Positions 1-5,134 of a DNA stretch of 5,335 nucleotides are shown piece after piece. Under the pieces are notes generated by a model. It saw nothing but the letters and a program-made list of their open reading frames with translations, was not told the origin of the DNA and did not search any database. This stretch comes from Gallionellaceae bacterium (GTDB taxonomy: Bacteria; Pseudomonadota; Gammaproteobacteria; Burkholderiales; Gallionellaceae). The stretch is from the NCBI GenBank assembly GCA_031277195.1, contig JAITMU010000097.1:1-5335 (forward strand), given 5' to 3'. The number at the start of each line of letters is the position of its first letter. The first letter of the stretch is position 1. The translations under genes and the position numbers were made by a program.

Positions 1-1
1 G

Positions 2-178
2 ATACAGGGCATTGAGGGTGAATTCAAGGAAAACCCGCGATTTTTTCTATGGTGTGAGGATGGCAATGAGATTGACCTATGTAGATTGGTCGGTGTTATT
101 GACGGGGTTGGGGAATTTATATTTGCCTTAAATTATGTATCGGGAAAGTTCTTGGGCGCATATAGAACTCGAATATAA
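2..178 (+). CDS. Hypothetical protein, C-terminal 58 residues (5' end outside window)
   Basis: An open frame enters from the left edge and ends at TAA 176-178, giving 58 residues. It begins IQGIEGEFKENPRFF and ends GKFLGAYRTRI. The composition is protein-like: mixed acidic and hydrophobic residues, with a CEDGNEIDLCRLVG stretch and an alternating aromatic/hydrophobic FIFALNYV segment that suggests beta strands. I recognise no family, and the start and upstream domains are not visible. Base composition is clearly more AT-rich than the his genes, which fits an accessory or horizontally acquired gene, although the sample is short. The other two forward frames contain early stops, so this is the best coding candidate here. 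Confidence 0.5.
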   Translation: MQGIEGEFKENPRFFLWCEDGNEIDLCRLVGVIDGVGEFIFALNYVSGKFLGAYRTRI

Positions 179-211
179 CGAATTAAAAAATTAAAGCGGT
201 TAGCCCGGTAG

Positions 212-238
212 GTTGGGTTGAGCATCGCGAAACCCAAC
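212..238. repeat. Short hairpin of the GTTGGGTT type
   Basis: GTTGGGTT (212-219) is the exact reverse complement of AACCCAAC (231-238), with an 11-nt loop. The surrounding wording (GTAGGTTGGGTTGAGC, then CGAAACCCAACA) resembles a dispersed intergenic repeat that I recall from many proteobacterial genomes. The hairpin is seen directly. Membership of a dispersed family is from memory and cannot be tested with one copy. Confidence 0.5.
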
Positions 239-302
239 ACGAAACCGACAACGATAAAACAACATGACGGCTCCCCTTCCCCTCCACATCGCAAAATCCC
301 TC

Positions 303-325
303 CGCCGCGAATTTAATTTGCGGCG
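303..325 (+). terminator. Possible intrinsic terminator
   Basis: A hairpin is formed by CGCCGCGAAT and ATTTGCGGCG around a 3-nt loop. It has 10 pairs including one G-U, with a six-pair G/C base. It is followed by AATTTCTTTT, a moderately T-rich run. It could end transcription of the gene whose stop is at 178, though it lies about 125 bp downstream. The inner part of the stem is weak and the T run is interrupted, so this remains tentative. Confidence 0.35.
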
Positions 326-340
326 AATTTCTTTTAGGAA

Positions 341-425
341 CGTAGGCTGGGATGAAGCGTAGCGGAATCCCAGCATTCAACGCCCCGAAATGCTGGGATT
401 CCATTTCATTTCATCCCAGCCTACG
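341..425. repeat. Long inverted repeat, REP-like (37-nt arms)
   Basis: The left arm (341-377) starts CGTAGGCTGGGATGAA and ends GGAATCCCAGCATT. The right arm (389-425) is its reverse complement, apart from mismatches within a central seven-base block (GCGTAGC against ATGAAAT). The loop is 11 nt. Identity at both ends of the arms with divergence confined to the middle suggests two copies of one repeat in inverted orientation, not a simple terminator. The CGTAGGCTGGGATGAAGCG wording resembles a dispersed proteobacterial intergenic repeat. No T run follows. In RNA it would fold into a very stable structure about 80 nt upstream of hisG. Confidence 0.75.
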
Positions 426-436
426 GCGCTCTCTGC

Positions 437-452
437 GCGGGGCAAGCCCCGC
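437..452. repeat. Short G/C hairpin GCGGGGC/GCCCCGC
   Basis: GCGGGGC (437-443) and GCCCCGC (446-452) are perfect reverse complements separated by AA. The inner pair must open to form a real loop, leaving six G/C pairs. It is flanked by CCTACG, as in the neighbouring 341-425 repeat, and looks like another short dispersed palindrome. It has no T tract and lies too close to hisG to end the upstream gene efficiently. Confidence 0.5.
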
Positions 453-469
453 CCTACGCTGTTTAACGA

Positions 470-475
470 TAAAAT
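470..475 (+). promoter_or_regulatory. Possible -10 element for hisG
   Basis: TAAAAT at 470-475 matches the sigma-70 -10 consensus at five of six positions and lies 30 bp before the hisG ATG. A transcript starting about 7 nt downstream would have a leader of roughly 20-25 nt. No acceptable -35 hexamer lies 16-18 bp upstream, because that position is taken by the GCGGGGC hairpin. This makes the call weak. Confidence 0.25.
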
Positions 476-505
476 ACGCCTCTTTACATCGCCCTCTTTA
501 ATCCC

Positions 506-1156
506 ATGACCGGCATCACCATCGCCCTTTCCAAGGGTCGCATTTTTGAAGAAACCCTGCCGTTGCTCGCAGCCGCGGGCATTACGCCGCTGGAAGACCC
601 GGAATCCTCGCGCAAGCTGATTCTGCAAACCAGCCGCGACGACGTGCGGCTCATCATCGTGCGCGCGTCCGACGTGCCGACGTATGTTGAATACGGCGCG
701 GCAGACCTTGGCATTGCGGGTAAAGACGTGTTGCTCGAACACGGCGGCGTCGGGCTGTATCAGCCATTGGATTTGGAAATTGCGCGTTGCCGCATGATGG
801 TGGCGGTGCCGGATGGATTTGATTATGCCGCAGCCGTGCGTCAGGGCGCGCGGCTGCGCGTGGCGACGAAATATGTGCAAACCGCGCGCGAACACTTCGC
901 CGCCAAGGGCGTGCATGTCGATCTGATCAAACTCTACGGTTCGATGGAACTCGCGCCGCTGGTCGGGCTGTCCGATGCGATTGTCGATCTGGTCAGCAGC
1001 GGCAACACCTTGAAGGCGAACGGCCTCAAGGCGGTGGAGGAAATCGCGCAGATTTCGTCGCGGCTGGTGGTGAATCAGGCGGCGTTGAAGTTGAAGCGTG
1101 AATTGATCCAGCCGATGCTGGATGCGTTTGCGGGCGCGATAGGGAAAGCGGCATGA
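506..1156 (+). CDS. hisG: ATP phosphoribosyltransferase, catalytic subunit (short form)
   Basis: This cytosolic enzyme catalyses the first, committed step of histidine synthesis: ATP plus PRPP gives N1-(5-phosphoribosyl)-ATP and pyrophosphate. The 216-residue protein opens with ITIALSKGRIFEETLPLL, typical of the family. It carries the HisG signature from E148 through G154 to the PRPP-binding loop DLVSSGNTL (161-169). It ends near residue 216, so it lacks the C-terminal ACT-like regulatory domain of the roughly 300-residue long form. Family knowledge says short HisG works with HisZ, a histidyl-tRNA-synthetase-like subunit, which is not in this window and should be elsewhere. The ATG at 506 gives the conserved N-terminus, but I see no Shine-Dalgarno motif before it. 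The gene overlaps hisD by 4 bp (ATGA at 1153-1156), implying translational coupling. Confidence 0.97.
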   Translation: MTGITIALSKGRIFEETLPLLAAAGITPLEDPESSRKLILQTSRDDVRLIIVRASDVPTYVEYGAADLGIAGKDVLLEHGGVGLYQPLDLEIARCRMMVAVPDGFDYAAAVRQGARLRVATKYVQTAREHFAAKGVHVDLIKLYGSMELAPLVGLSDAIVDLVSSGNTLKANGLKAVEEIAQISSRLVVNQAALKLKRELIQPMLDAFAGAIGKAA

Positions 1157-2448
1157 AGATCAAACGTCTCTCGACCGCGCAAACAGATTTCGACGCGCAA
1201 CTGACCACGCTGCTGGCCTTTGAAGAAACCGCCGACGAAAAACTGGAAGCGACCGTCGCCGCCATTCTCGCCGACGTGAAAAAGCGCGGCGACGCGGCGT
1301 TGCTGGAATACACCCAACGCTTCGATCGCCTCAATGTGAGCGACGCCGCCGCACTCGAATTGCCAGCGGCAGAATTGCGCGCCGCATTTGAAAATCTCCC
1401 GCCCGCGCAGCGCGACGCGCTGGAGCAAGCGGCGCAGCGCGTCACTTCGTATCACGAAAAGCAGCGCATGGAATCCTGGCGTTACACCGATGCCGACGGC
1501 ACCATGCTCGGTCAGCAAGTCACGCCGCTGGATCGCGTCGGCTTGTATGTGCCGGGCGGCAAGGCCGCGTATCCCTCGTCGGTGCTGATGAACGCGCTGC
1601 CCGCCAAAGTCGCGGGCGTGGGCGAACTCATCATGGTCGTGCCGACGCCGGACGGCGTGAAAAATCCGCTGGTGCTGGCGGCAGCGCACTTGTCCGGCGT
1701 CGCGCGCGTGTTCACCGTCGGCGGCGCGCAAGCCGTTGCCGCACTCGCTTACGGCACGGCGACCATTCCGCGCGTGGATAAAATCGTCGGCCCCGGCAAC
1801 GCCTACGTCGCCGCCGCCAAGCGTCGCGTGTTCGGCGTGTGCGGCATCGACATGATCGCGGGGCCGTCGGAAATTCTGGTCGTGTGCGACGGCCAAACCG
1901 ATCCCGACTGGATTGCGATGGATTTGTTTTCGCAAGCCGAACACGACGAACTCGCGCAAGCGATACTGGTCACGCCGGACGCCGCGTTCGCCGATGCCGT
2001 CGCCGCGAGCATAGACAAGCAGATCGCCGACATGCCGCGTCAGGACATCATCCGCACCGCACTGGAAAATCGCGGCGCGCTGATCGCCGTCGCCGACATG
2101 AATGAGGCCTGCGCGATTGCGAATCGCATCGCGCCGGAGCATCTGGAATTGTCGGTCGCCGACCCGCAAGCCTGGCTGCCGCAGATCAAACACGCGGGCG
2201 CGATTTTCATGGGGCGTTACACCTCGGAATCGCTCGGCGACTACTGCGCCGGTCCCAATCACGTCCTGCCGACTTCCGGCACCGCGCGCTTCTCCTCGCC
2301 GCTCGGCGTGTACGATTTCCAGAAACGCAGCAGCTTGATTCAGGTCTCCGCACAGGGCGCGCAAACGCTGGGCGCAATCGCCGCCGAACTCGCTTTCGGC
2401 GAAGGCTTGCAGGCGCACGCGCGCTCGGCGTTGTATCGGCGCAATTAA
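1153..2448 (+). CDS. hisD: Histidinol dehydrogenase
   Basis: This zinc enzyme carries out the last two steps of histidine synthesis, oxidising L-histidinol through the aldehyde to L-histidine with two NAD+. The 431-residue length is normal. The family signature runs from IDMIAGPSEILVV (232-244) to FSQAEH (259-264). By alignment with the E. coli enzyme the zinc ligands are Q261, H264, D363 and H422, and the catalytic pair is E329-H330 in IAPEHLEL. GPGNAYVAAAKRRV (213-226) and GPNHVLPTSGTARFSSPLGV (367-386) are also conserved. All key residues are present, so the enzyme should be active. The start overlaps the hisG stop, and AGGGA lies about 7 nt upstream inside hisG. The usual next genes hisC and hisB are missing, and a BcsS-like gene begins 9 bp after the stop. 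Confidence 0.98.
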   Translation: MKIKRLSTAQTDFDAQLTTLLAFEETADEKLEATVAAILADVKKRGDAALLEYTQRFDRLNVSDAAALELPAAELRAAFENLPPAQRDALEQAAQRVTSYHEKQRMESWRYTDADGTMLGQQVTPLDRVGLYVPGGKAAYPSSVLMNALPAKVAGVGELIMVVPTPDGVKNPLVLAAAHLSGVARVFTVGGAQAVAALAYGTATIPRVDKIVGPGNAYVAAAKRRVFGVCGIDMIAGPSEILVVCDGQTDPDWIAMDLFSQAEHDELAQAILVTPDAAFADAVAASIDKQIADMPRQDIIRTALENRGALIAVADMNEACAIANRIAPEHLELSVADPQAWLPQIKHAGAIFMGRYTSESLGDYCAGPNHVLPTSGTARFSSPLGVYDFQKRSSLIQVSAQGAQTLGAIAAELAFGEGLQAHARSALYRRN

Positions 2449-2457
2449 TCATCTGAC

Positions 2458-3222
2458 ATGAGCCGCCACGCATTCTTGATTTGTGCGTTGCTGTTCGCCA
2501 ACGGCGCGCACGCCGACGCCAACATCCCGCAAGCGAAAACCAACGCGCCGATCTACATCGTCCCCTACGCCGGTATCGACAAAGCGCCGGGCGCGTCACT
2601 CGCTTACGGCGGCGCGGTGTTTTCGCTGGATGGAAGCAAGCTGACCGAATCCGGTTTCGTCGGGCGTTTGTTCGCCTCGTATGGCGAATACGAAAACCGC
2701 AATTTCGTCGCCCTGACCGGCCGCGTGCAAGGCCACGTCACGACGAGAGACGCGCTGGTCGGCTACCAGACCTACGGCGAATTTTGGCGCGCGGGCGGCT
2801 ACGTCGGCGTGGAACGGCAAGACCTCTACGTGCGGCTGCCCGATCTGGGCGGCGTGGAATCCCGCGCGGCCGAAACCGGCATCAAAACCCTGGGCGAATT
2901 TGAAACGCGGAACACCGCGTTCTACGTCAACGCGATGGCAACTTACTCGGACGCCTTCGACACCTGGTGGGTGCGCGTCCGCCCCGGCTACCAAAACGGC
3001 GGATTCACGGTGGGTCCCGAACTGACCTGGCAGGGCAACACCGCAGACAGCAACCGCCGCGCCGGTGTGTTTGCAACGATGATTTATCCGCTGGGCAACG
3101 ACAATTACTTCAGCGCCAGCCTCAACGGCGGCTACGCGTACATCGGAGACGACAGCCTGAACGCCGTCACCGGCACGCGCAGCGGAGCGTATGGCGGGGT
3201 GATTGCGATTTTGTATTTTTAG
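2458..3222 (+). CDS. bcsS: BcsS-like secreted outer-membrane beta-barrel protein
   Basis: The 254-residue protein begins with a signal peptide: MSRHAFLICALLFANGAHA, with AHA as a likely cleavage site near residue 19. The rest is rich in short alternating strands with many Gly, Tyr and Trp residues and ends ILYF. A terminal Phe is typical of beta-barrels inserted by the BAM machinery. The stretch TYSDAFDTWWVRVRPGY (162-178), then FTVGPELTWQGN (183-194) and RRAGVF, matches my memory of the cellulose biosynthesis protein BcsS family. So do the earlier DALVGYQTYGEFWRAGGYVG and GVERQDLYV stretches. The precise function of BcsS is not settled; it is associated with cellulose (bcs) loci, yet no other bcs gene is visible here. 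The ATG is 9 bp after hisD with no Shine-Dalgarno motif, so it may depend on translation from hisD. It could be a more general surface porin-like protein. Confidence 0.75.
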   Translation: MSRHAFLICALLFANGAHADANIPQAKTNAPIYIVPYAGIDKAPGASLAYGGAVFSLDGSKLTESGFVGRLFASYGEYENRNFVALTGRVQGHVTTRDALVGYQTYGEFWRAGGYVGVERQDLYVRLPDLGGVESRAAETGIKTLGEFETRNTAFYVNAMATYSDAFDTWWVRVRPGYQNGGFTVGPELTWQGNTADSNRRAGVFATMIYPLGNDNYFSASLNGGYAYIGDDSLNAVTGTRSGAYGGVIAILYF

Positions 3223-3236
3223 AGCATTTCGTTTTT

Positions 3237-3342
3237 ACCCATCCCCACCCTAGCCCTTCCCTTGAAGGGGAGGGGATTTCCGCTTCCTCCCCTCCATTCC
3301 AGTTCCCTCCCCTTCAAGGGGAGGGTTAGGGTGGGGATGGGT
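3237..3342. repeat. Inverted pair of hairpin-plus-tail repeats (38-nt arms, tails outward)
   Basis: The left arm (3237-3274) runs from ACCCATCCCCACCCTAGCCC into a CCCTTGAAGGGGAGGG hairpin. The right arm (3305-3342) is its reverse complement with two differences: CCCTCCCCTTCAAGGGGAGG, then GTTAGGGTGGGGATGGGT. Each arm folds on itself around TTGAA or TTCAA, and the two arms can also pair with each other across a 30-nt pyrimidine-rich spacer. It lies between the convergent bcsS-like and mqsA genes. It could therefore act as a two-way transcription barrier, although no T tract follows on either strand. It looks like a REP/BIME-type element, related to the copies near 3892, 3951 and 5026. Confidence 0.8.
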
Positions 3343-3352
3343 GTCCCACGCA

Positions 3353-3751
3353 CTACACCCGAATCTCTTTCAGCAAATCCGGATGTCGATCCAGCAGTTT
3401 GAACAGTTTGACCAGCGCCAGCGGAGGTCGGGTCTTGCCGTTTTCGTAGCGTGAAAAGGCATTCGCGCCGCCGCCAAAAATTTCGGCGGCTTCGCGTTGG
3501 TCGAGGTTGAGTTTCTTGCGCACACCGATGATGAATCCGGGATCGACGATAGCGGCATTCACCTGTTTGTTGAACGCCAGCATCTCGCGCATGACGCGCT
3601 CGCTTTCCGCCGCATCGGTGATGGATTCGCCGCACACCGGACAAAAATCCGCAGTTACCGCAGCAATCTGGATGGTTTCGCCTTTGTAGGTATAAGGCAG
3701 ATCGCGGGTGTCATGGATCAACTCCGCCGCGCCGCAAACAGGGCATTTCAT
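3353..3751 (-). CDS. mqsA: MqsA-type antitoxin / HTH transcriptional regulator
   Basis: The 132-residue protein is nearly the length of E. coli MqsA (131) and aligns with it, as I recall that sequence, almost without gaps. The N-terminal zinc domain has CPVC (C3, C6) and CPVC (C37, C40) as metal ligands. The C-terminal helix-turn-helix holds LNLDQREAAEIFGGGANAFS (81-100), followed by RYENGKTRPP. N97 and R101, which contact DNA bases in E. coli MqsA, are both kept. The ending DRHPDLLKEIRV also matches. In E. coli MqsA neutralises the mRNA-cleaving toxin MqsR and represses its own operon and other promoters. Here no mqsR lies on either side, so it appears to be an orphan regulator or has a partner elsewhere. 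The start at 3751 is fixed by MKCPVC and a strong ribosome binding site; the frame stays open upstream only through repeat DNA. Confidence 0.93.
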   Translation of the reverse strand: MKCPVCGAAELIHDTRDLPYTYKGETIQIAAVTADFCPVCGESITDAAESERVMREMLAFNKQVNAAIVDPGFIIGVRKKLNLDQREAAEIFGGGANAFSRYENGKTRPPLALVKLFKLLDRHPDLLKEIRV

Positions 3752-3759
3752 GGTTATAG

Positions 3760-3765
3760 CTCCTT
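3760..3765 (-). promoter_or_regulatory. Ribosome binding site of mqsA
   Basis: AAGGAG on the minus strand lies 8 nt before the ATG at 3749-3751, the optimal distance. It decides the start: longer in-frame starts upstream have no such site and would add repeat-derived residues before MKCPVC. Confidence 0.85.
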
Positions 3766-3776
3766 GGCGGCATCCT

Positions 3777-3789
3777 AACCTGACTGGTT
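3777..3789 (-). promoter_or_regulatory. Possible MqsA operator palindrome
   Basis: The minus strand reads AACCAGTCAGGTT, centred about 32 bp upstream of the mqsA start. The E. coli MqsA operator, as I recall it, is AACCT-N3-AGGTT. This site matches nine of the ten specified bases with the correct 3-nt spacing. Position and similarity suggest autoregulation, supported by conservation of the base-contacting residues N97 and R101. A single 10-base match can still arise by chance, and no clear -35/-10 pair was found around it. Confidence 0.55.
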
Positions 3790-3845
3790 TTAATTTGGCA
3801 AGTTGGTTAATTTTTTGAGTGGTGTCTTGGTTTGAATTTTTCTCC

Positions 3846-3866
3846 GTCATTCCCGCGCAAGAGCGC
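3846..3866. repeat. Degenerate GTCATTCCCGCG-type repeat
   Basis: GTCATTCCCGCGCAAGAGCGC contains a small GCGC-AAGA-GCGC hairpin (3855-3866). Its start resembles the widespread GTCATTCCCGCG... extragenic palindromes, but the second arm (expected CGCGGGAATGAC) is missing, so it is at best a partial copy. Confidence 0.35.
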
Positions 3867-3891
3867 TGCTGTCGAGAATAAATGAGCGGCT

Positions 3892-3929
3892 CCCTCCTCC
3901 GCTTGCGGGGGAGGGCGGGGGTGGGGGGC
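3892..3929 (+). repeat. Hairpin-plus-tail repeat copy, hairpin first
   Basis: CCCTCCTCCGC (3892-3902) and GCGGGGGAGGG (3905-3915) pair along 11 positions with one G-T, around TT. A tail CGGGGGTGGGG follows, comparable to the GTTAGGGTGGGG tail of the repeat ending at 3342. In this copy the tail points towards its partner at 3951-3990. Confidence 0.65.
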
Positions 3930-3950
3930 AAGTGAACGAATAGTTTTCTC

Positions 3951-3990
3951 CTTCCCCCCATCCTGCCCTTCCCCCGTAAACGGGGGAAGG
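3951..3990 (-). repeat. Hairpin-plus-tail repeat copy, inverted partner
   Basis: CCTTCCCCCG (3967-3976) and CGGGGGAAGG (3981-3990) form a perfect 10-bp stem with TAAA as the loop. It is preceded by CTTCCCCCCATCCTGC, which read on the minus strand is the tail. It is therefore the inverse of the 3892-3929 copy, about 20 bp away. No T run follows on the plus strand, so it is not a standard intrinsic terminator. Confidence 0.65.
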
Positions 3991-4232
3991 AATAATCGGC
4001 TTCGCACTAACATTAGGGTTGCCACTTTCCGGTCTCACCTCAATAAGGCTCAATATAATGCGTCATAAAATTACTTATCTATTTGATATTTAATTAACAT
4101 TAGCTACTCATTTCCCACTTCATAAGCATGGTCTAAATACCTGTTTTCGGGGATATGCAGATTTCTTTTTTTAGCCGAATATCACGTTACTCATAAAAGC
4201 CGTCATTGTTTTTTTGTTGACTGCATATTTAT

Positions 4233-4238
4233 AGGAAG
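4233..4238 (+). promoter_or_regulatory. Ribosome binding site of sapC
   Basis: AGGAAG lies 8 nt before the ATG at 4247 and supports that start, which also gives the typical SapC N-terminus (FYERPVALNRERH). Confidence 0.75.
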
Positions 4239-4246
4239 CGTCATTC

Positions 4247-5008
4247 ATGGCTGAAATGATTTTCTACGAGCGCCCTGTCGCGCTGAACCGTGAACGTCAC
4301 CGCAATCTGAAGCTGCGCCCGCAGGCTGACGGACAGTTCAATTTCGCGCGCCACACCAATTCCGTGTTGATGGCGGCGGCGGAAATCGAGGAAGCCATCA
4401 AGGATTATCCGGTCGTATTTGTCCCCGCAGGCGAGGGGCACTACGTCCTCGCCGGTCTGTTGGGATTGCGCGATCAGGAAAACCTGTTCGTGGATGCCGC
4501 CGGAAACTGGCGAGTGAACACTTACCTGCCCGCCTTCGTGCGACGCTATCCCTTCGTGCTGGCGGAAGGCGGCGACGGTCAGTTGACGGTTTGCGTGGAC
4601 GAAAGCTATCCCGGTCTCAATGAAAGCGAAGGCGAAGCGCTGTTCGCCGACGACGGCACAGACACGCCCTTGCTGGCAGGCGCGGTCGATTTTCTCAAAC
4701 GCTTCCACATCGAAATGCGGCGCACGCGCGAGTTCACGGATCGGCTCGCCGCGCTGGATTTACTCGTGCCGAAAACCATCCAGGTGAATCGCGGCGGCAA
4801 ACAGGAAGTATTGGAAGGCTTGTACATCGTGGACGAACAGAAGCTGCGCGGTTTGGGTGATGCGCAGTCGCTGGAATTGTTGCGCAGCGGGTATCTGTTC
4901 TGGATTTACGCGCATTTGTGTTCGCTGGGGAATGTGGAGAGGTTGGCGCGGATGGAAGCGAGCGCGGGCGGAAAAGTAGCGAAGGCCGCGAAGGGGAAGA
5001 AAAAGTAG
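4247..5008 (+). CDS. sapC: SapC family protein
   Basis: The 253-residue protein has the length and features of the SapC family, named after a gene in the Campylobacter fetus S-layer locus. Recognisable pieces are an N-terminal FYERPVALNRERHRNLKL, IKDYPVVFVPAG (51-62), GNWRVNTYLPAFVRRYPF (86-103) and GLYIVDEQKLRGL (191-203). A C-terminal helix, LRSGYLFWIYAHLCSLGNVE (212-231), completes the set. There is no signal peptide and no obvious membrane segment, so it is probably cytoplasmic. The tail ends GGKVAKAAKGKKK, a lysine-rich extension that looks disordered. The family's biochemical role is not established; SapC genes often neighbour genes for surface or outer-membrane proteins. That fits the exported protein gene starting 126 bp downstream. 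Its own upstream region is AT-rich, so it is probably transcribed separately from the divergent mqsA. Confidence 0.88.
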   Translation: MAEMIFYERPVALNRERHRNLKLRPQADGQFNFARHTNSVLMAAAEIEEAIKDYPVVFVPAGEGHYVLAGLLGLRDQENLFVDAAGNWRVNTYLPAFVRRYPFVLAEGGDGQLTVCVDESYPGLNESEGEALFADDGTDTPLLAGAVDFLKRFHIEMRRTREFTDRLAALDLLVPKTIQVNRGGKQEVLEGLYIVDEQKLRGLGDAQSLELLRSGYLFWIYAHLCSLGNVERLARMEASAGGKVAKAAKGKKK

Positions 5009-5025
5009 TCATGTAGGCGCTACTT

Positions 5026-5079
5026 GCCCCTCACCCTAGCCCTCTCCCCATAAATGGGGAGAGGGCTAGGGTGAGGGGC
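5026..5079. repeat. Perfect 25-bp inverted repeat with TAAA loop
   Basis: The left arm (5026-5050) begins GCCCCTCACCCTAGCCC and ends TCTCCCCA. The right arm (5055-5079) is its exact reverse complement, and the loop is TAAA. It combines tail, hairpin and complementary tail of the same class as the repeats at 3237-3342 and 3892-3990, fused into one palindrome. It starts 17 bp after the sapC stop, so it could stop or protect the sapC transcript, but what follows is GCGAGCAGAC, not a T run. Confidence 0.85.
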
Positions 5080-5120
5080 GCGAGCAGACAACGAATTAAA
5101 CGGTGGGATGGCAGTTAACC

Positions 5121-5127
5121 AAGGGAG
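5121..5127 (+). promoter_or_regulatory. Ribosome binding site of the ESPR protein gene
   Basis: AAGGGAG lies 7 nt before the ATG at 5135. With the conserved ESPR N-terminus it fixes the start. Confidence 0.75.
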
Positions 5128-5134
5128 CGGCACC

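Larger units (their letters stand above)
179..505. other. Intergenic region with stacked palindromic repeats, no convincing gene
   Basis: This 327-bp gap lies between the partial upstream gene and hisG. It holds a GTTGGGTT/AACCCAAC hairpin (212-238), a terminator-like hairpin (303-325), a long inverted repeat (341-425), a GCGGGGC/GCCCCGC hairpin (437-452) and a possible -10 element just before hisG. The only forward ATG frame of note starts at 265 and stops after 32 codons inside the long inverted repeat, with no ribosome binding site, so I do not call it. Reverse-strand open frames here cross the repeats and look accidental. Confidence 0.7.
3752..4246. other. Divergent intergenic region between mqsA and sapC, no gene seen
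   Basis: The 495 bp fall in three parts: the mqsA leader and operator (to about 3800), a block of palindromic repeats (about 3846-3990), and an AT-rich stretch (about 4040-4246). The AT-rich part holds a perfect TATAAT at 4054-4059 on the plus strand, but no recognisable -35 hexamer at the right distance, and poly-T runs near 4165 and 4209. Promoters for both divergent genes must lie here, yet none is convincing by eye. Reverse open frames at 3807-4053 run through the repeats and show proline/glycine-rich low-complexity translations. No MqsR-like sequence was found. Confidence 0.7.

Noticed and set aside
265..363. Small 32-codon forward open frame before hisG
   Set aside because: It has no ribosome binding site, contains the terminator-like hairpin and ends inside a repeat.
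377..916. A 179-codon minus-strand open frame across the hisG start
   Set aside because: It runs through the 389-425 repeat and antisense to hisG. The composition is Arg/His-rich and no family is recognisable.
1075..2418. A 447-codon open frame on the minus strand, opposite hisD
   Set aside because: It is the antisense shadow of a GC-rich gene with complete HisD motifs. Its translation is rich in Arg, His, Gly and Ala with no recognisable domain.
3752..3961. N-terminal extension of mqsA to an ATG at 3961
   Set aside because: The extension translates repeat DNA, and the strong ribosome binding site and MKCPVC start at 3751 match the family length.
3237..3990. CRISPR array from the repeated palindromes
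   Set aside because: The units are inverted, unevenly spaced and not separated by regular spacers, and no cas gene is present.
4036..4048. A second MqsA-like palindrome (ACCTCAATAAGG) upstream of sapC
   Set aside because: Only three bases per arm match and the AACCT/AGGTT half-sites are incomplete, so it is no better than chance.
3807..4053. Possible MqsR or other toxin gene upstream of mqsA on the minus strand
   Set aside because: The open frames here (72 and 68 codons) are proline/glycine-rich products of the palindromic repeats and show nothing resembling MqsR.
4054..4059. Perfect TATAAT as the sapC promoter
   Set aside because: No -35 hexamer or extended -10 lies at the right distance, and in a 200-bp AT-rich stretch such a hexamer is not surprising. 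It is only mentioned within the intergenic entry.
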